Assembly: GCA_964487605.1 (NCBI GenBank)
Contig: CAZARU010000016.1
Location: 18,576 to 82,575, forward strand
Source: JAJDAH01 sp964487605
GTDB lineage: Bacteria > Myxococcota_A > Polyangia > Polyangiales > Polyangiaceae
Length of the DNA: 64,000 nucleotides
Direction: 5' to 3'
Of this stretch, positions 62,639-64,000 are shown in pieces; the stretch's first letter is position 1; each line of letters starts with the position of its first letter. The notes under the pieces were generated by a model. That model was not told the origin of the DNA, ran no database searches, and saw only the letters and a list, made by a program, of their open reading frames with translations. The translations under genes were made by a program, and so were the position numbers.

Positions 62639-63669
62639 CCAGGATCCGCACCGTGAGACGAAGGTGCCTGTCGAGCGCCGTCGCCGTGATGCTCTCCGCC
62701 AGCCTGGCGCTGGGGGCGGGCACTCCCATCGATCGCGCTTCGAAGGCGCAGCTCGACGCCGCGCAGAAGACGTTCGACGCCGCGAGCGATCTGTACGACG
62801 CCAAGCGCTGGCAAGAAGCCATCACCGCTTTCCGCGCCTCCCACGACATCGTGGCGAGCCCCAACTCGCGGCTGATGATCGCGCGCGCCCTGGTGGAGCT
62901 CGGACGGGTGGACGACGCCTTCCGCGAGTACGAGGCCGCGCTGGCCGAAGCCGCCGACGCCGCCTCGCGGAGCCCCAGCTACGCGAAGACGCGTGACGCC
63001 GTGACCGCCGAGCTGCGCGAAGTGGCCGCCACGGTCGCCCAGATCCACGTCACCGTTCCCGACGCCCCGGCAGGCACCACGGTGACGGTCGGTGAAATCG
63101 TGAGGGACACCGCGGCGCTCGACCGCGCGTTCGTGGTCGCACCGGGCGACGTCAGCGTCGCCGTGCGGAGTCCCGACGGCCGAGCGCGGACGCACGCGCT
63201 CCGGGTCGTCGCCGGCGCCGTGGAAACGGTGAGCGTCGACCTGCCCGCCGAGCCGGCGAGTTCCGCGCCCGAGGCACCTGCCGCGCCGGCGCCCGCGCCA
63301 GCGCCCGAGCCCGCCCTGCCACCGTCCACGACCTCGCGGCGGACCCTCGCGTGGGTCGCCGCGGGCATCGGAGCCGCCGGCCTCGCCACGTTCGGTGTCT
63401 TCGGCGCGATGAACAACGCGACGTTCGCGGATCTCGAAGACCGCTGCGAGCGGGATCACTGCACGCCCGACCGCAGTGGCGACATCGACGCGGGTCGCCG
63501 ATACCAGACGATCGCGAACGTGGGCCTCGTCGTGGGCGTCCTCGGCGCCGGTGCCGCGGTGACGCTCTTCGCGACCGGTGGAAGCGCAGGCGCCGCGAAC
63601 GGGACCGGAGCGCAGCGCACCTCGTTCGCCGTCGGCGCGGGCAACGTTTCCGTGCGTGGAAGGTTCTGA
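62635..63669 (+). CDS. Exported TPR/PEGA-like protein, partner of the second kinase
   Basis: A 344-residue protein with a signal ending ASLALGAG. Helical TPR-like repeats lie at about 35-125 (AQKTFDAASDLYDAKRWQEA, RALVELGRVDDAFREYEAAL), a beta-rich PEGA-like section at 135-200 (IHVTVPDAPAGTTVTVGEI), a Pro/Ala linker, and two membrane segments (about 240-258 and 290-312). It ends VRGRF, compared with MALRGSF in the homologous protein at 6006-6941. The GTG at 62635 overlaps the kinase stop. Role unknown, but the conserved pairing suggests a kinase partner. Confidence 0.78.
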   Translation: MTRIRTVRRRCLSSAVAVMLSASLALGAGTPIDRASKAQLDAAQKTFDAASDLYDAKRWQEAITAFRASHDIVASPNSRLMIARALVELGRVDDAFREYEAALAEAADAASRSPSYAKTRDAVTAELREVAATVAQIHVTVPDAPAGTTVTVGEIVRDTAALDRAFVVAPGDVSVAVRSPDGRARTHALRVVAGAVETVSVDLPAEPASSAPEAPAAPAPAPAPEPALPPSTTSRRTLAWVAAGIGAAGLATFGVFGAMNNATFADLEDRCERDHCTPDRSGDIDAGRRYQTIANVGLVVGVLGAGAAVTLFATGGSAGAANGTGAQRTSFAVGAGNVSVRGRF

Positions 63670-63670
63670 C

Positions 63671-64000
63671 GTGAGGCGTCCCTCGCGCCTCTTGGCCGTG
63701 CTCGCCGGCGTCGCGGCCGCCGCATCGTGCATGAACGACTACGACCGGTTCGATCTGACGGGCGGCGCCGACGCCTCCGCCGCAGGCACTGCGGGCGCGA
63801 GCGCGGGGAACGGCGGACAGGCGGGGGCCGCGGGCGTGGGAGCCGTGGGCGGCAGCGCAGGGAGCGCCACCGGTGACGCGTCCGCGGGCGCCGCAGGAGC
63901 GGGGATGAGCGGCGCGGCAGGAGCGGCGGGCACCGCGGGAACGGCGGGCGCGGCAGGAGTGTCCGGCAGCGCGGGAACGGCGGGCGCCGCGGGAGCGTCC
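63671..64000 (+). CDS. Gly/Ala-rich lipoprotein, 3' end off the window
   Basis: From GTG 63671, one base after the previous stop, 110 codons run to the right edge. A lipoprotein signal (LAGVAAAASCMND; lipobox AASC) is followed by Gly/Ala/Ser-rich repeats without any folded domain yet. It is the third gene of the kinase/TPR transcript. Function cannot be judged from this fragment. Confidence 0.75.
   Translation, partial: MRRPSRLLAVLAGVAAAASCMNDYDRFDLTGGADASAAGTAGASAGNGGQAGAAGVGAVGGSAGSATGDASAGAAGAGMSGAAGAAGTAGTAGAAGVSGSAGTAGAAGAS

Overview
The window is very GC-rich bacterial DNA from what looks like a myxobacterium (Myxococcota, probably Polyangiales). This is inferred from Gly/Ala-rich linkers of the GAGGTG type in many exported proteins, MYXO-CTERM-like C-terminal sorting tails, Hanks-type Ser/Thr kinases with C-terminal membrane helices, FHA/sigma-54-type activators and many lipoproteins. 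No rRNA, tRNA, CRISPR array or insertion sequence was seen. One assembly gap (100 N) lies in a coding tandem repeat. There is no stretch of more than about 300 bases without a gene. The longest spacers (23074-23333, 58520-58764, 2468-2729, 32799-33023, 59968-60181) are described where they hold anything; 23074-23333, 32799-33023 and 59968-60181 show nothing I can support.

Layout. 1-5990: an acyl-CoA catabolic cluster (crotonase, CoA ligase, flavin reductase; divergently an LLM monooxygenase, MerR regulator and acyl-CoA dehydrogenase) around a palindromic operator region. 6006-10517: a signalling block (TPR protein, Ser/Thr kinase, FHA/AAA+ activator, PilZ-like protein). 10602-17589: a run of exported cell-wall-active enzymes (GH25 muramidase, M15 peptidase, lipoprotein, M23 peptidase, RlpA/expansin-like protein, SGNH esterase). 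Most carry the same small 8-Cys module, and four end in MYXO-CTERM-like tails. 17670-27997: more lipoproteins, a hybrid histidine kinase, a copper monooxygenase-like protein and a DUF2330 protein. 28040-36595: a diadenylate cyclase fused to YbbR repeats, a soluble transhydrogenase, an M28 peptidase, a phosphoesterase, a HupE-like protein and a pseudokinase. 36574-40779: a tightly overlapped operon of TetR, a PEP-utilizing phosphohistidine protein, its separate ATP-grasp domain and an O-methyltransferase, resembling a split rifampin phosphotransferase. 40899-43988: a carboxyltransferase and a gapped Gly-rich lipoprotein. 44180-51524: a second catabolic cluster (MarR, ALDH, ADH, two different acyl-CoA dehydrogenases; divergently a thiolase-like protein and DUF35) with twin operators. 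51600-56766: an ADCY10-like cyclase and an epimerase-like protein. 56804-59967: a serine hydrolase and a DsbA-like selenoprotein. 60182-64000: two small unknown genes and a second kinase/TPR pair.

Main points. The clearest unusual signal is the DsbA-like gene at 58765-59967, whose active site reads Sec-Pro-Phe-Cys through an in-frame TGA followed by a SECIS-like hairpin. The most system-like signals are the shared 8-Cys surface module on consecutive peptidoglycan enzymes, the split PEP-dependent phosphotransferase operon, and the two-domain cyclase whose catalytic residues are divided between its halves as in animal soluble adenylyl cyclase. Neighbouring genes are often joined by 4-nt GTGA or ATGA overlaps, which indicates widespread translational coupling and helps fix many starts.
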